From a bacterium (lineage in GTDB: Bacteria; Myxococcota_A; Bradymonadia; UBA7976; UBA1532): DNA of 64,000 nucleotides. Under the pieces are notes generated by a model that did not search any database, was not told where the DNA came from, and saw only the letters and a program-made list of their open reading frames with translations. Each line of letters begins with the position of its first letter. Positions within the stretch are counted from its first letter, which is position 1. A program made the translations under genes and the position numbers. The stretch covers positions 1 through 64,000 of the forward strand of contig JAUHXC010000032.1 in the NCBI GenBank assembly GCA_030427205.1, in the 5' to 3' direction. Below are positions 47,449 through 56,234 of the stretch, piece after piece.

Positions 47449-48635
47449 CGGGCCGGCTCCGCGCGGCGCAACCAGGCCAGCATGCCGTCGTCCTGGCTGA
47501 TGAGCCGCTGCTCGTCGGTGCCCATCGGGTCCTTGAAGAACGGGGCGAGCGCGGCGAGCACGCCCACTTCGCCGCGGGCGCCGGCAAAAGCGGCGAGGCG
47601 CACGAGATCGAGCACGAGCGGCGCGGCGAGCAGCGAGTCGGCCGCCGACCAGACGAACTGCAGGCTCATGCGGCCGCCCAGGAAACCCTCGAAGTGGATG
47701 TGATCCCAGGCGATCTTGGTCTCGCCGAGGCTGCGCACGTAGTCGATGCCGACCCGGCTCTCGACGTCGGGCCCGAGGATCCGGGCGATGAGGTGATCCT
47801 TGCTGTGCACCTTGGTGGCTTTGTTGGCCGGGTTGTCGAGGATCGCCCCGTCCATGTTGCCCAGGATGTTCTGCCCGAACCACGACAAGACGTTGAGGTT
47901 GCGCCGCACGAACAGCTCGCTGAGCACCGACTTCACCAGGGTCTCGCCGGTCTTGCCGTCGCTGCCCGCGTGCACGGCGCCCCGCGCCCGGGCGAGCGCC
48001 GACAGCGCCGGGATGCGCGAGCCGGTGCTCGGGGTGAAGTTGATGTAGGCGTCCCCGCCCTCGAAGGCGGCGAAGGCGTACAGCGCGCTGGCCGGCAGCA
48101 CCGACGCCTGGCCCTGCATCGCGTCGCGCAGCGCCGCCAGATCGGACCAGCTCGGATGCGGCGCCATCTCCGGCTCGGTGCTGGCCACGTTGACCACGAC
48201 CACCGTCTCGGCGCCCACTTCGGCGCGGAAGGCGTCGATGTCACGCCGGATGGTCGCGACCGCTTCCGCGTCGGAGCCCGCCGCGACCTTCTGCTCACCG
48301 AGCGCCTCGATCGCGGCGCCGCCGCCGCGCACGATGCCCGGTCGAATACGGGCGTCCACGGCGTCGAGGGCGTCGGCGTGGCGCTCGGCGAGCCCGGGCA
48401 GGCCACAACCGGTCAAGACCGCGCGCGCCTCGTCGAGCAGCCGCCCGCCGCGGATTTCGTGGCCCCCGAAGACGAGGCGATCCAGGGTGGGCAGCTCGAC
48501 CTCGGTGAACGGTGGCCGCGCGGTGACCAGCCCGACCGGCGATGCTTCGCCGGCCATCAGGGCGGCATGTCCGGCGACGAGCGTCGCCGAAATGCTGCCC
48601 CGGGCACCCACCAACCACACTCCGACTCGCTTCAC
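47445..48635 (-). CDS. Myo-inositol-3-phosphate synthase family protein
   Basis: This 396-residue protein resembles INO1, which isomerises glucose 6-phosphate to inositol 3-phosphate with NAD. The N-terminal Rossmann motif is GVWLVGARGSISATL. VNVASTEPE, FTPSTGSRIPAL, HAGSDGKTGETL, NVLSWFGQNILGNMDG, SKDHLI and IHFEGFLGGRMSLQF follow family order. I chose GTG 48635 because GAGG lies eight bases upstream and it places the Rossmann strand at the N-terminus. With the prenyltransferase it may build a prenylated inositol-type compound. It is divergent from the outer-membrane protein gene. Confidence 0.88.
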   Translation of the reverse strand: MKRVGVWLVGARGSISATLVAGHAALMAGEASPVGLVTARPPFTEVELPTLDRLVFGGHEIRGGRLLDEARAVLTGCGLPGLAERHADALDAVDARIRPGIVRGGGAAIEALGEQKVAAGSDAEAVATIRRDIDAFRAEVGAETVVVVNVASTEPEMAPHPSWSDLAALRDAMQGQASVLPASALYAFAAFEGGDAYINFTPSTGSRIPALSALARARGAVHAGSDGKTGETLVKSVLSELFVRRNLNVLSWFGQNILGNMDGAILDNPANKATKVHSKDHLIARILGPDVESRVGIDYVRSLGETKIAWDHIHFEGFLGGRMSLQFVWSAADSLLAAPLVLDLVRLAAFAGARGEVGVLAALAPFFKDPMGTDEQRLISQDDGMLAWLRRAEPAR

Positions 48636-48854
48636 GGTATCGTCCTCGAATTCACGGATGGCCCCCACACGGACCGAGCGGGGAATTCAGAAGGCGCATA
48701 GAATATCAGACCCGTCGCGGCGTTCGCCAAAACCCGGATGGCGGATCTACCCATGCCGAGCCACCGCCGCCGGACACCGTCACACAGCGCGGGCCGCTTC
48801 CCCCGACCCGCGGCAACTGCTATATCGAGCACGACAGCCAACAGGAGCCCCCCC

Positions 48855-49433
48855 ATGCTTCACCGCCTCGCTCTCGCCGCCCCCGCGCTCGCCGTCCTGC
48901 TGCTCGCCGGCCCCGCCGCCGCCGAATCGACCTTCGTCGGCGGGGTGGAAGGCATGCTCGGCTTCCCCGGCAGCTTCGACTTCGACACCGACATCGACAC
49001 CCGCGAAGGCGACACCGACACCAGCTTCGGCCTCGTCCCGTGGGTCGAGAAGAAGCTGGGCGACGTCGTCGGTTTCGGCGGCGAGATGATGTTCGTCTGG
49101 ATGAAGCCCGAGGGCGCCAAGGAGCGCCGGCTCGTGCTCAGCCCCCACCTGCGGGCCCGCATGGCCTTCCCCATCATCGACAAGGTCACCTTCGACGCCT
49201 TCCTGTCGGGCGGGCTGACGATGTGGACCCCGGTCGACGATTCGAACGGCGGCACCGACGACTTCCGCCTCGGCTGGAGCATGCGCTTCGGCTTCGGCGG
49301 CAGCTACGCCATCAACGAGGCGGTCAGCGCCTACGGCCACCTGGGCTGGTACACCACCACGTCCTACGGCGACGACGTCACCGCCAACATGCACACCGTG
49401 CCGCTGTGCGTCGGGCTGCGCGGCAACTTCTGA
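48855..49433 (+). CDS. Small outer-membrane beta-barrel protein
   Basis: This 192-residue protein has a Sec signal ending AGPAAA. The rest alternates polar and hydrophobic residues in eight or so strands and ends with VPLCVGLRGNF, a typical C-terminal Phe for BAM insertion. The aromatic girdle (WVEKKLG, MMFVWMKP, GHLGWYTTT) fits an eight-stranded barrel of the OmpW/OmpA-like class. ATG 48855 has AGGAG seven bases upstream. The function is unknown. Confidence 0.75.
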   Translation: MLHRLALAAPALAVLLLAGPAAAESTFVGGVEGMLGFPGSFDFDTDIDTREGDTDTSFGLVPWVEKKLGDVVGFGGEMMFVWMKPEGAKERRLVLSPHLRARMAFPIIDKVTFDAFLSGGLTMWTPVDDSNGGTDDFRLGWSMRFGFGGSYAINEAVSAYGHLGWYTTTSYGDDVTANMHTVPLCVGLRGNF

Positions 49434-49456
49434 GTCACGCGCGCGGCGGCTGAACG

Positions 49457-50326
49457 TCACCAGCGCCCGGCCAACCCCACCGTCCCCGCGAACCACGGCG
49501 TCGTCCAGACAGGCGCGTCGTCCACCGTCAGCGTGAGCCGCCCGACCGGCACCATCGCCTCGAGCCGAGGCCCCCACACCCCGCCGAAGACCCGCCACTC
49601 GATCGCGAGCAACCCGGCGAGCCACGGTCCCGTGCTGTCGGTGTCGGCGACGAAGTCCGATCCGCTGTGCACCTGAAGCCCGGCGCGGGCCCCCGCGCAG
49701 GCCGTCCACCGACCCTGATCGCCGCATCCGGCGAGGCCGAGGGCCAGCGATGCGCTGCGAACCCGACCGCTGCCCACCGCGCCGTCCAGCAAAGCCGGAG
49801 ATCCGGCGGCCCAGAGCGCGATCCGCCCCGACCAGCGTCCCATGGCCACCGCGAGGCCGCCGTCGAGGGTCAGCGCAACGCCCGGGTGCAAGCCGATGCC
49901 CACGCCGGAGGCGCCGCGCAGCGACCAGCGGGTGTCGGGCACGGCGGGCACGGCAGATACAGCGGACGCGGCGGGCACGGCCGCGGTCGGCGACGGCGCG
50001 GACCTCAAGGGCGCCAGCGCGAGCCCAGCGCTGAGGCCAGCCGCCCGGACCAACGCTTCGCAGTCGCCCGCCGTCGATCGCACGACCCGCTCACCGAGGG
50101 CGCGGCCATCGGCGTCGACGAGCGCCAGCCGGGCGGCGCTGCGATCGGCCGAGACCGCGATGCGGACCGTCTCGGCCCCGTCGTCGGGCGCGCCGCCCAA
50201 GCCCTCGGCCACCGAGGCCCGCACCACCGCCACGGGCGGGCACTCGGCCGGCGCCGAATAGCGGACGGTCAGCGCCGCGGCGGTATCGGGCACCACCGCG
50301 ATGGCCAAGAGCAACAGCGCGCGCAC
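49457..50326 (-). CDS. Secreted protein with barrel-like C-terminus, divergent from ECF sigma
   Basis: This 289-residue protein has a signal peptide (MRALLLLAIAVVPDTAAA). The N-terminal half has ECPPVAVVRASVAEGLGG and RIAVSADRSAARLALVD, a pattern seen in Myxococcota proteins encoded beside ECF sigma factors. The C-terminal half looks like outer-membrane strands and ends GTVGLAGRW. I know no function. Its start is 125 bases from that of the sigma-factor gene on the other strand, suggesting it is part of the regulon. Confidence 0.7.
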   Translation of the reverse strand: MRALLLLAIAVVPDTAAALTVRYSAPAECPPVAVVRASVAEGLGGAPDDGAETVRIAVSADRSAARLALVDADGRALGERVVRSTAGDCEALVRAAGLSAGLALAPLRSAPSPTAAVPAASAVSAVPAVPDTRWSLRGASGVGIGLHPGVALTLDGGLAVAMGRWSGRIALWAAGSPALLDGAVGSGRVRSASLALGLAGCGDQGRWTACAGARAGLQVHSGSDFVADTDSTGPWLAGLLAIEWRVFGGVWGPRLEAMVPVGRLTLTVDDAPVWTTPWFAGTVGLAGRW

Positions 50327-50450
50327 GGCGTCTCCACGGCAGGGGGCGACGGGCCCCGAGGCTCACACACAGCCCTCATCGGCGCAATCCGCCGCGGGCG
50401 ATCGATTTTTCCGACGGATCGCGACGGCTGCGCCCAATAGGGTGGACGAG

Positions 50451-50972
50451 ATGCACGAGCCGACCTTCCGCCTGCTCTACGAGCGCCACTTCGACCACGT
50501 CTGGCATACGCTGCGCCGGTTCGGGGTCGCTGAGCGCGAGCTCGAAGACGCTGCCCACGATGTCTTCGTGGTCGTGCACCGCAAGCTCGGCGAGTTCGAC
50601 GCCCGTCGCTCGGCGCGGGCCTGGTTGAGCGGCATCGCGTGGCGGGTGGCGGCCGATACCCGCCGTCGCGCCCACCACCGCCGCGAGCAGCTCGACGCCC
50701 GCGCCGGCGTCGATCGCCGGGATCGGCTGCCCGCACCGGACGAGGTGGTCGCCGCCCGCGAGGCGCGGCTGCTCGTCGAGCAGGCGCTGGCGACCATCGA
50801 CCTCGATCAACGGGCGGTGCTGATGCTGTGCGACATCGACGGCGCGAGCGGACCCGAAGCGGCCGAGGCGCTCGGCGTTCCACTCAATACCGTCTACTCC
50901 CGCTTGCGCACGGCGCGCGCCCGATTCGGCGCGGCGGTGCGGCGGCTGACCGCGCTCAGGGGGGCGGCATGA
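50451..50972 (+). CDS. ECF-type RNA polymerase sigma factor
   Basis: This 173-residue group 4 sigma factor has region 2 (LLYERHFDHVWHTLRRFG, DAAHDVFVVVHRKLGEFD, ARAWLSGIAWRVAAD) and region 4 (ALATIDLDQRAVLMLCDIDG, GPEAAEALGVPLNTVYSRLRTARARF). ATG 50451 gives the usual start just before region 2; GTG 50442 is possible. The stop overlaps the anti-sigma ATG by four bases. It probably drives its own operon and the divergent envelope gene. Confidence 0.93.
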   Translation: MHEPTFRLLYERHFDHVWHTLRRFGVAERELEDAAHDVFVVVHRKLGEFDARRSARAWLSGIAWRVAADTRRRAHHRREQLDARAGVDRRDRLPAPDEVVAAREARLLVEQALATIDLDQRAVLMLCDIDGASGPEAAEALGVPLNTVYSRLRTARARFGAAVRRLTALRGAA

Positions 50973-52192
50973 ACGACGATCGATACGGGTCGTTGCCCGA
51001 CGCCGAGATCGGCGCGCTGCTCGAGCTGGCCGCGCGCCCGCCGGCCGCGCCGCAGGGCGCGCGCGAGCGGGTGCTGCAACGAGTCGCGCTGACCGTCGGT
51101 GCACCGTTGGCCGCTGGGCCGGAGGCCATGAGCGGGCCCGCCGGCTCGACAGCGCCAACCGCCGGGGCGGCCGGTGCCTCCGGGGGCGGCGCGGGCGGCG
51201 TGACGGCCGGCGCGGCGTCTTCGGGCGCGGCGTCTTCTGCCGCTGGCGCCGCTGCATCGACGGCCGTCGCGACGGGTGCCAGCGTCTCGACGGCCGTCGC
51301 CACCGGCGCCGTGGGCGGCGCGTGGATCGCAGTCGCCGGCGCGGTCGTCACCGTCGCGCTGGCTGCGGCGGTCTGGTTCTCGGCGTCCGCACCGGCAGAC
51401 GAGCAGTCTGCCGCGACGGCCGCGACGACCGAACCCACCGCGGTGATGATCGAGCCGGCCGCAGCGGCCGCGACCGACGACGCCCCGCCGAGCCCCGCTG
51501 AACAGGCCGCGACGCAGGCCGCCGCCGCGACCGCAGATGAACAACGGTCAGCGACCACGGCGGCCGATGATCCGAGCCCCGAGCCAACCGCTCAGCAGGC
51601 CCTCGAGCCGAACCCTCGGCCAGACGAACCCCCCGAGCGCCAGAAGACCCAGGCGGCACCACGCGCGCGCTCCGGCCAACAGATGCGGGCCACCCGCGCA
51701 CAGGCACCGCGAGCCACGGCCGAGCGAGCGCCCGTCGCCCCAGCGCCCCGACCCGTCGCCGAGCCGCTGAGGGTAGCGGACGCGCCGGCCGAGGCCGGTG
51801 AACGTCGCGCGAGCAGCGCCCGACGCGCGGCCGAGGCCGCCGACGCGCCCGCGCGGCCGACCGTGACGCCGCCGACTTCGTCCGCGGCAGACGCTGTGGA
51901 CCCTCGCCCGCCCATCGACCGGGCGCTGGCGACCGAACGACGCCTGCTGCTCGAAGCGATCGAGGCCCTGCGACGAGGCGCCCTGCCCGCCGCCCAGCGC
52001 GCGCTCGACGCTCACGACGCACAGTTCCCCGCCGGGCGCCTCGTCGAGGAGGCCGCCGTCCTGCGCATCCGCCTGCTGCTCGCCGAAGGCCGGCTCGAGC
52101 ACGCCCGGGACGCCGCCGACGCGTTCCGGCGGCGGGCACCCGACAGCCTGTTCCGCCCCGCCGTCGACGCGCTGGTCCCGCTCGATCGTTGA
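50969..52192 (+). CDS. Membrane anti-sigma factor with Ala/Pro-rich linker and TPR-like end
   Basis: This 407-residue single-pass protein starts with a short cytoplasmic helix (DAEIGALLELAARPPAAPQGARERVL) of the kind that binds ECF factors. An Ala/Gly/Thr-rich linker, one membrane helix (GGAWIAVAGAVVTVALAAAVWF), a long Ala/Pro/Arg-rich periplasmic linker and a TPR-like helical end (LLEAIEALRRGALPAAQRALDAH) follow. No HxxxCxxC zinc motif is present. Coupling by ATGA to the sigma gene and the topology make an anti-sigma role likely. Confidence 0.75.
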   Translation: MNDDRYGSLPDAEIGALLELAARPPAAPQGARERVLQRVALTVGAPLAAGPEAMSGPAGSTAPTAGAAGASGGGAGGVTAGAASSGAASSAAGAAASTAVATGASVSTAVATGAVGGAWIAVAGAVVTVALAAAVWFSASAPADEQSAATAATTEPTAVMIEPAAAAATDDAPPSPAEQAATQAAAATADEQRSATTAADDPSPEPTAQQALEPNPRPDEPPERQKTQAAPRARSGQQMRATRAQAPRATAERAPVAPAPRPVAEPLRVADAPAEAGERRASSARRAAEAADAPARPTVTPPTSSAADAVDPRPPIDRALATERRLLLEAIEALRRGALPAAQRALDAHDAQFPAGRLVEEAAVLRIRLLLAEGRLEHARDAADAFRRRAPDSLFRPAVDALVPLDR

Positions 52193-52266
52193 GGTCGCGC
52201 CGGTACTCGCCGCGTCACCGGCCGAGCGCCTTGCGCGACGTACCGCGGGCCTTCACCCTGCGGCCC

Positions 52267-52929
52267 ATGGCCCGGTCCCGCCCGACCGCGGCCCGCTGCG
52301 CAGGCTGCGGGCTGCATATTCAGCTGTGCATGTGCGCTGCGGTCGACCCGCTCGCGCTGACGACCCGGGTGATCGTCGTGCAGCACAGCACCGAGAGCGG
52401 GCGCAGCAGCAACTCGGGTCGCCTGGCGCCGCTGTGCCTGACCCACGCCGACCTGCGGATCCGCGGTCTGCCGCATGCGCCGCTCGACCGCTCGGGGCTC
52501 GTCGATAGGGCGCGGCGGGTCGTGCTGCTCTATCCCCTGCCCGGCGCGCCTGTGCTGGCGCCCGATCCAGCCGACGATCGCCCGGTCACGCTGGTGGTGC
52601 CCGACGGCAACTGGCGTCAGGCGCGTAAGCTGGTGCAGCGCGAGCCGGCCCTGCGCGATGCGCGCAAGGTGCGGCTGCCGGCGGGTCCGCCCTCGCGCTA
52701 TCGACTGCGCAGGCACCCCGACCCGACGTTCATCTCGACCTTCGAGGCCATCGCCCGCGCGCTGGGCATCCTCGAGGGGCCCGCGGTGCAGCGTCGACTC
52801 GAGCACTGGTTCGACGTCTTCGTCGAGCGCACGCTGTGGACCCGCGGCGACCTGCCGGCCCACGCGGTCACCGGTGGCCTGCCGGCGCCCGGCGCCGATG
52901 CCCGTCCCCCCTCCGACGACGCCCGTTGA
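52267..52929 (+). CDS. tapT: DTW-domain tRNA-uridine aminocarboxypropyltransferase
   Basis: This 220-residue enzyme of the TapT/DTWD family adds an aminocarboxypropyl group from SAM to uridine (acp3U) in tRNA. The Cys motif CAGCGLHIQLCMC and VVPDGNWRQARKL (the DTW motif, here with Asn for Thr), then LRRHPDPTFISTFEAIARAL, identify it. ATG 52267 places the Cys motif at the N-terminus as usual; a TTG at 52189 coupled to the anti-sigma stop is the alternative. Confidence 0.82.
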   Translation: MARSRPTAARCAGCGLHIQLCMCAAVDPLALTTRVIVVQHSTESGRSSNSGRLAPLCLTHADLRIRGLPHAPLDRSGLVDRARRVVLLYPLPGAPVLAPDPADDRPVTLVVPDGNWRQARKLVQREPALRDARKVRLPAGPPSRYRLRRHPDPTFISTFEAIARALGILEGPAVQRRLEHWFDVFVERTLWTRGDLPAHAVTGGLPAPGADARPPSDDAR

Positions 52930-52967
52930 CCCCGTCGTCCGTGCTACAACCATGGCCGGAGGCGAAT

Positions 52968-54299
52968 ATGACCCGAACCGCATTGCGACCCTGCCTGGGG
53001 CTGGCTCTGGGTGCCGTCTGCGCGCTGGCCGCCTGCGACGACGGCGATACCCCACCGGCCGAGGCCCCGGCGGGCTACACCATCGGCCCGCCCCCGCTGG
53101 CCGATCGACCGCTCGACTCGCTGCTCGTCGGCGAGTTCGCCGGCTACGGCGACTACGACGGCATCGGCGGACGGGCCCAGCTGATGCGGCATCGTGACGG
53201 CACCACGACGGTTCAGCTCTACGCCGACGGGCTGGCGCCGATGGTCGCGTACGGGGTGCACGTGCACGTCTTCCCCTGCGACATCGCCCAGGCGGGCGGG
53301 CACTACAAGATCGACCCGGCCATTCCCGACGTGATCGCCGAGAACGAGATCTGGCCCACCATGACCACCAACGACCGCGGCGTCGGCACGACCAGCCTCA
53401 CCGTGGCACATGTGGCCCGGGGCAACGCGCAGTCGGTCGTGATCCACGACCCGATGGCCGACAATACGAAGATGGCCTGCGCCGACCTGCGGGCGCCGGG
53501 GCCCGCCTGGACGGCCGCGGGCATCCTGGCCCCCTTCGCGGCCGCCACCGAGGCCGACGGCAGCATCGCCGGCGACGCCCGGCTGTCCGTTGACGAGCAG
53601 GGCACCCGCATCGAGCTGACGGTCAGCGGTCTGCGACCCGACGAGAGCTACAGCGCGCACCTGCACGCGCTGCCGTGCCACGTCGGCGATGGCGGGGGGC
53701 ACTACAAGATCGACCCGACGGTGCCCGATACGGTCGCCGAGAACGAGCTGTGGCCGGTCGTGATGCCCGACGCCGCCGGCGCCGCCAGCGCGACGCTCTC
53801 GAGCCCTCATCGCGTGCGCGCATCGGGACAGTCGATCGTCATCCACCGCAAGCGCGGCGACGCGAGCCCCAAAGTGGCCTGCGCGACGCTGGTCCGCCGG
53901 GATTACGACGACGTCGAGACCAGCGGGCTGGGTGTCTTGCTGCCCGAAGCGATCGCGCAGGGCTCGCGGTTGAACGTCGAGGCCCGGCTGGTCCGCCGCC
54001 TGGACGGCACCACCGAGGGCTTCATCGGCGTGCAGAACGCCCGCCCGGGCAAGCTCTACCCGGTGCACCTGCACGCGTACAGCTGCGCGGTCGAGGTCGC
54101 CGGCGGACACTACAAGATCGACCCGTCGGTGCAGGCCCCGACGCCCGACAACGAGCTGTGGTTGGACTTCGAGGCCAACGCCAACGGCTTCGGCGCCCGG
54201 TCGGCGACCATACCGGTGCTCGCCCGGCCCGAGGCGACCGCCTACGTGGTGCACGATCCCGACGACGGGAGCCGACTGGCTTGCGTCGAGCTGAGGTAG
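52968..54299 (+). CDS. Lipoprotein with three copper-only SOD-like domains
   Basis: This 443-residue protein has lipobox ALAAC and three tandem domains of the Cu/Zn superoxide dismutase fold. Each retains the four copper His and the disulfide Cys pair: H98, H100, H112, H160, C104/C171; H231, H233, H245, H293, C237/C305; H367, H369, H381, H429, C373/C439. Each has the identical core GGHYKIDP. The zinc ligands are absent; the HxGD position reads ENEIW or NELW. This matches copper-only SODs, which use no zinc. A periplasmic or surface superoxide- or copper-handling role is inferred. GGAGG precedes ATG 52968 at five bases. Confidence 0.85.
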   Translation: MTRTALRPCLGLALGAVCALAACDDGDTPPAEAPAGYTIGPPPLADRPLDSLLVGEFAGYGDYDGIGGRAQLMRHRDGTTTVQLYADGLAPMVAYGVHVHVFPCDIAQAGGHYKIDPAIPDVIAENEIWPTMTTNDRGVGTTSLTVAHVARGNAQSVVIHDPMADNTKMACADLRAPGPAWTAAGILAPFAAATEADGSIAGDARLSVDEQGTRIELTVSGLRPDESYSAHLHALPCHVGDGGGHYKIDPTVPDTVAENELWPVVMPDAAGAASATLSSPHRVRASGQSIVIHRKRGDASPKVACATLVRRDYDDVETSGLGVLLPEAIAQGSRLNVEARLVRRLDGTTEGFIGVQNARPGKLYPVHLHAYSCAVEVAGGHYKIDPSVQAPTPDNELWLDFEANANGFGARSATIPVLARPEATAYVVHDPDDGSRLACVELR

Positions 54300-54314
54300 C
54301 GCCGGGCAGCCGGC

Positions 54315-55604
54315 TCAGGGCGCCGAGGCCGCCCGGGCGTTGGCGATCTGCTGTTCGGTGGCGTTGACCCAGCGGCGCGCGGTCGCCGCGCTCTCGCTGT
54401 GGCCCTCCGCGCGGCGGAAGGCGTCCATCGCGTCGCTCCAGCGCTCGGCGTTGTAGTAGATGCTGCCCAGCAGCAGCCACGCGTTGCCCACCTTGTCGAT
54501 GCCACCACGGTTGATGCCCCGCCGCACGCTGGTGGCCGCCGCGTCGAACTCGGCGTCGCGCAGCTGCTGACGCCCGAGCTGCACGTAGAGCTTGCCGTCG
54601 TCGCTCTTCTTCGCCGCTTCGGCCAGGATGCCCTTCGCCTCGTCGGTCTCGCGGGCGTAGAGGTAGCTGCTCGCCAGCAGCTCGAGCACCTCGATGTCGC
54701 GGGGCAGCACGTTCTTCTCGAGGCCCGTCTTCAGGACGCTGATCGCCTTGGACGGCACCCCGTGATACATCAGCATCTGCGCCAGCCGCCGGATCTCCTC
54801 GGCGGTCGCGAGCAGGCCCTGGCGGTTGAGGATCTCGTAGACCGCCAGCGCCTTGGCGTCTTCTTTGCGCTCGGCGTAGATGCCCGCGAGCTGCTGCCAG
54901 TAGATCTTCTTCGGATAGCGCACGACGAGGCGCTTGAGCACCTCCTCGACGGCACGATCGTCGTCGAGTTCGTAGTGCACCGACATGAGCAGCTGCAGCC
55001 ACTGCTCGGGCGGATCGTCCTCGGCGTCGACCGCGAGCTGCGCCTGTTCGAGCGCCTTCTCGTAGTCCTTGGCCTGGGCGAACGCGATCCCGATGGTGAA
55101 GCGGGCGGTGGGCGTCGCCTTCTCGCCGGCGAGTTCGAGCCAGCGCTCGAAGGTCTTCGCCGCCGCGTCGAACTGCTCGGTGGCCAGCTGCAGGCTGCCC
55201 AGGTTGAAGGTGGTGTCGATCAGGTCGCCTTCGGGCAGCGTCTCGCCTTCGAGCGCCTGAGCCAGCGAGGCCGCCGCGGCCTTCATGTCTTCCTGCTCGA
55301 TGTGGAACTGCGCCCACGTCCGGTGCATCAGCGCCAGCTCGTAGGGGTTGAAGCGCTTGCTGCGCGACTGCATGTCTTCGAGCTCTTCGCGGGCCTTGTC
55401 GAAGTCCTTGTCGTTCATGGCCTTCTGGGCCCGGTCGAGGTGCTTGAAGGCCTTCTTGTTGACCGTATAGCTGACCTTGGCCTTGCGCCCGCCCGGCTCG
55501 TCGGGCGGCACCATCCACTCCGGCGGCACGCACCCCGTCACCAGGGGCGGCATGCCGCCGAGCAGCAGGCCAACGGCCACCGCGGCGCGGATCCGGGCCC
55601 TCAT
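54315..55604 (-). CDS. TPR lipoprotein of a TonB2-like system
   Basis: This 429-residue lipoprotein (lipobox PLVTGC) has about ten tetratricopeptide repeats (for example FNPYELALMHRTWAQFHIEQE, TARFTIGIAFAQAKDYEKAL, AWLLLGSIYYNAERWSDAM). It is the last gene of the receptor/energiser operon, overlapping tonB by four bases. In Vibrio TonB2/TonB3 systems a TPR lipoprotein ends the operon and aids receptor coupling. Location in the periplasm or outer membrane is expected. Confidence 0.85.
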   Translation of the reverse strand: MRARIRAAVAVGLLLGGMPPLVTGCVPPEWMVPPDEPGGRKAKVSYTVNKKAFKHLDRAQKAMNDKDFDKAREELEDMQSRSKRFNPYELALMHRTWAQFHIEQEDMKAAAASLAQALEGETLPEGDLIDTTFNLGSLQLATEQFDAAAKTFERWLELAGEKATPTARFTIGIAFAQAKDYEKALEQAQLAVDAEDDPPEQWLQLLMSVHYELDDDRAVEEVLKRLVVRYPKKIYWQQLAGIYAERKEDAKALAVYEILNRQGLLATAEEIRRLAQMLMYHGVPSKAISVLKTGLEKNVLPRDIEVLELLASSYLYARETDEAKGILAEAAKKSDDGKLYVQLGRQQLRDAEFDAAATSVRRGINRGGIDKVGNAWLLLGSIYYNAERWSDAMDAFRRAEGHSESAATARRWVNATEQQIANARAASAP

Positions 55605-56227
55605 CGCGACTCGATCTTGAACGGGAACCGCACCTGCAGCCCCTTCTGGATGACCCCCTGCCCGTCGATCACCTTCGGGCGGTACTTCCAGCGGCTCACC
55701 GCGCGCATGACCGCGTTGCCGAAGCCGTAGCCGACCGGATCCTCTTCGATGATCACCACGTTCTGGGTCTTGCCGGTGGGCCCGATGTCGAAGCGCACCA
55801 GCACGCTGCCGCCGACGCCCTCCATCTTGGCCTTGCGCGGCATGGTCGGATTGACCCGCACCAGCGGCGTCGCCGACGAGTCGGCCACCGCGGCCGCGCC
55901 CAGGTTGGGGCCGGCCTTGAGGTTGAGGTTGGCCTGCGGCGTCGTCGCGGCGATGGGCACCGCCACGCTGGCCCCCGGCGCGCCGGGATCGCTCATCTCC
56001 ATCGACGGCGGCGGCGGCTCGTCGGTGGTCTTGGGCTTCTGGGGCAGCTCGCGCTTCTTCTCCACCGGCGGCGTATCGCGCTTGACCCGCACCATCTCGA
56101 TCGGCGGTGACTTCGCCCGCTCCTCGAGCTCGCCGTCGCTGTCGGCGATGAGCAGCTGCATGCCGAAGAAGATGCCGGCGGTGACGGCGAAGGCAGAGCC
56201 GATGGCGAAGGGATAGCGCAGGATCAT
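55601..56227 (-). CDS. tonB: TonB-like energy transducer
   Basis: This 208-residue protein has an N-terminal membrane anchor (PFAIGSAFAVTAGIFFGMQLLIA), a Pro/Lys-rich periplasmic linker (VEKKRELPQKPKTTDEPPPP) and a C-terminal TonB domain (LVRVNPTMPRKAKMEGVGGSVLVRF, VGYGFGNAVMRAVSRWKYRPKV). It follows exbD by seven bases. Short TonB proteins of this kind (TonB2) work with the TtpC-ExbB-ExbD complex encoded upstream and span the periplasm to the receptor. Confidence 0.93.
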   Translation of the reverse strand: MILRYPFAIGSAFAVTAGIFFGMQLLIADSDGELEERAKSPPIEMVRVKRDTPPVEKKRELPQKPKTTDEPPPPSMEMSDPGAPGASVAVPIAATTPQANLNLKAGPNLGAAAVADSSATPLVRVNPTMPRKAKMEGVGGSVLVRFDIGPTGKTQNVVIIEEDPVGYGFGNAVMRAVSRWKYRPKVIDGQGVIQKGLQVRFPFKIESR

Positions 56228-56234
56228 GGCCGGC

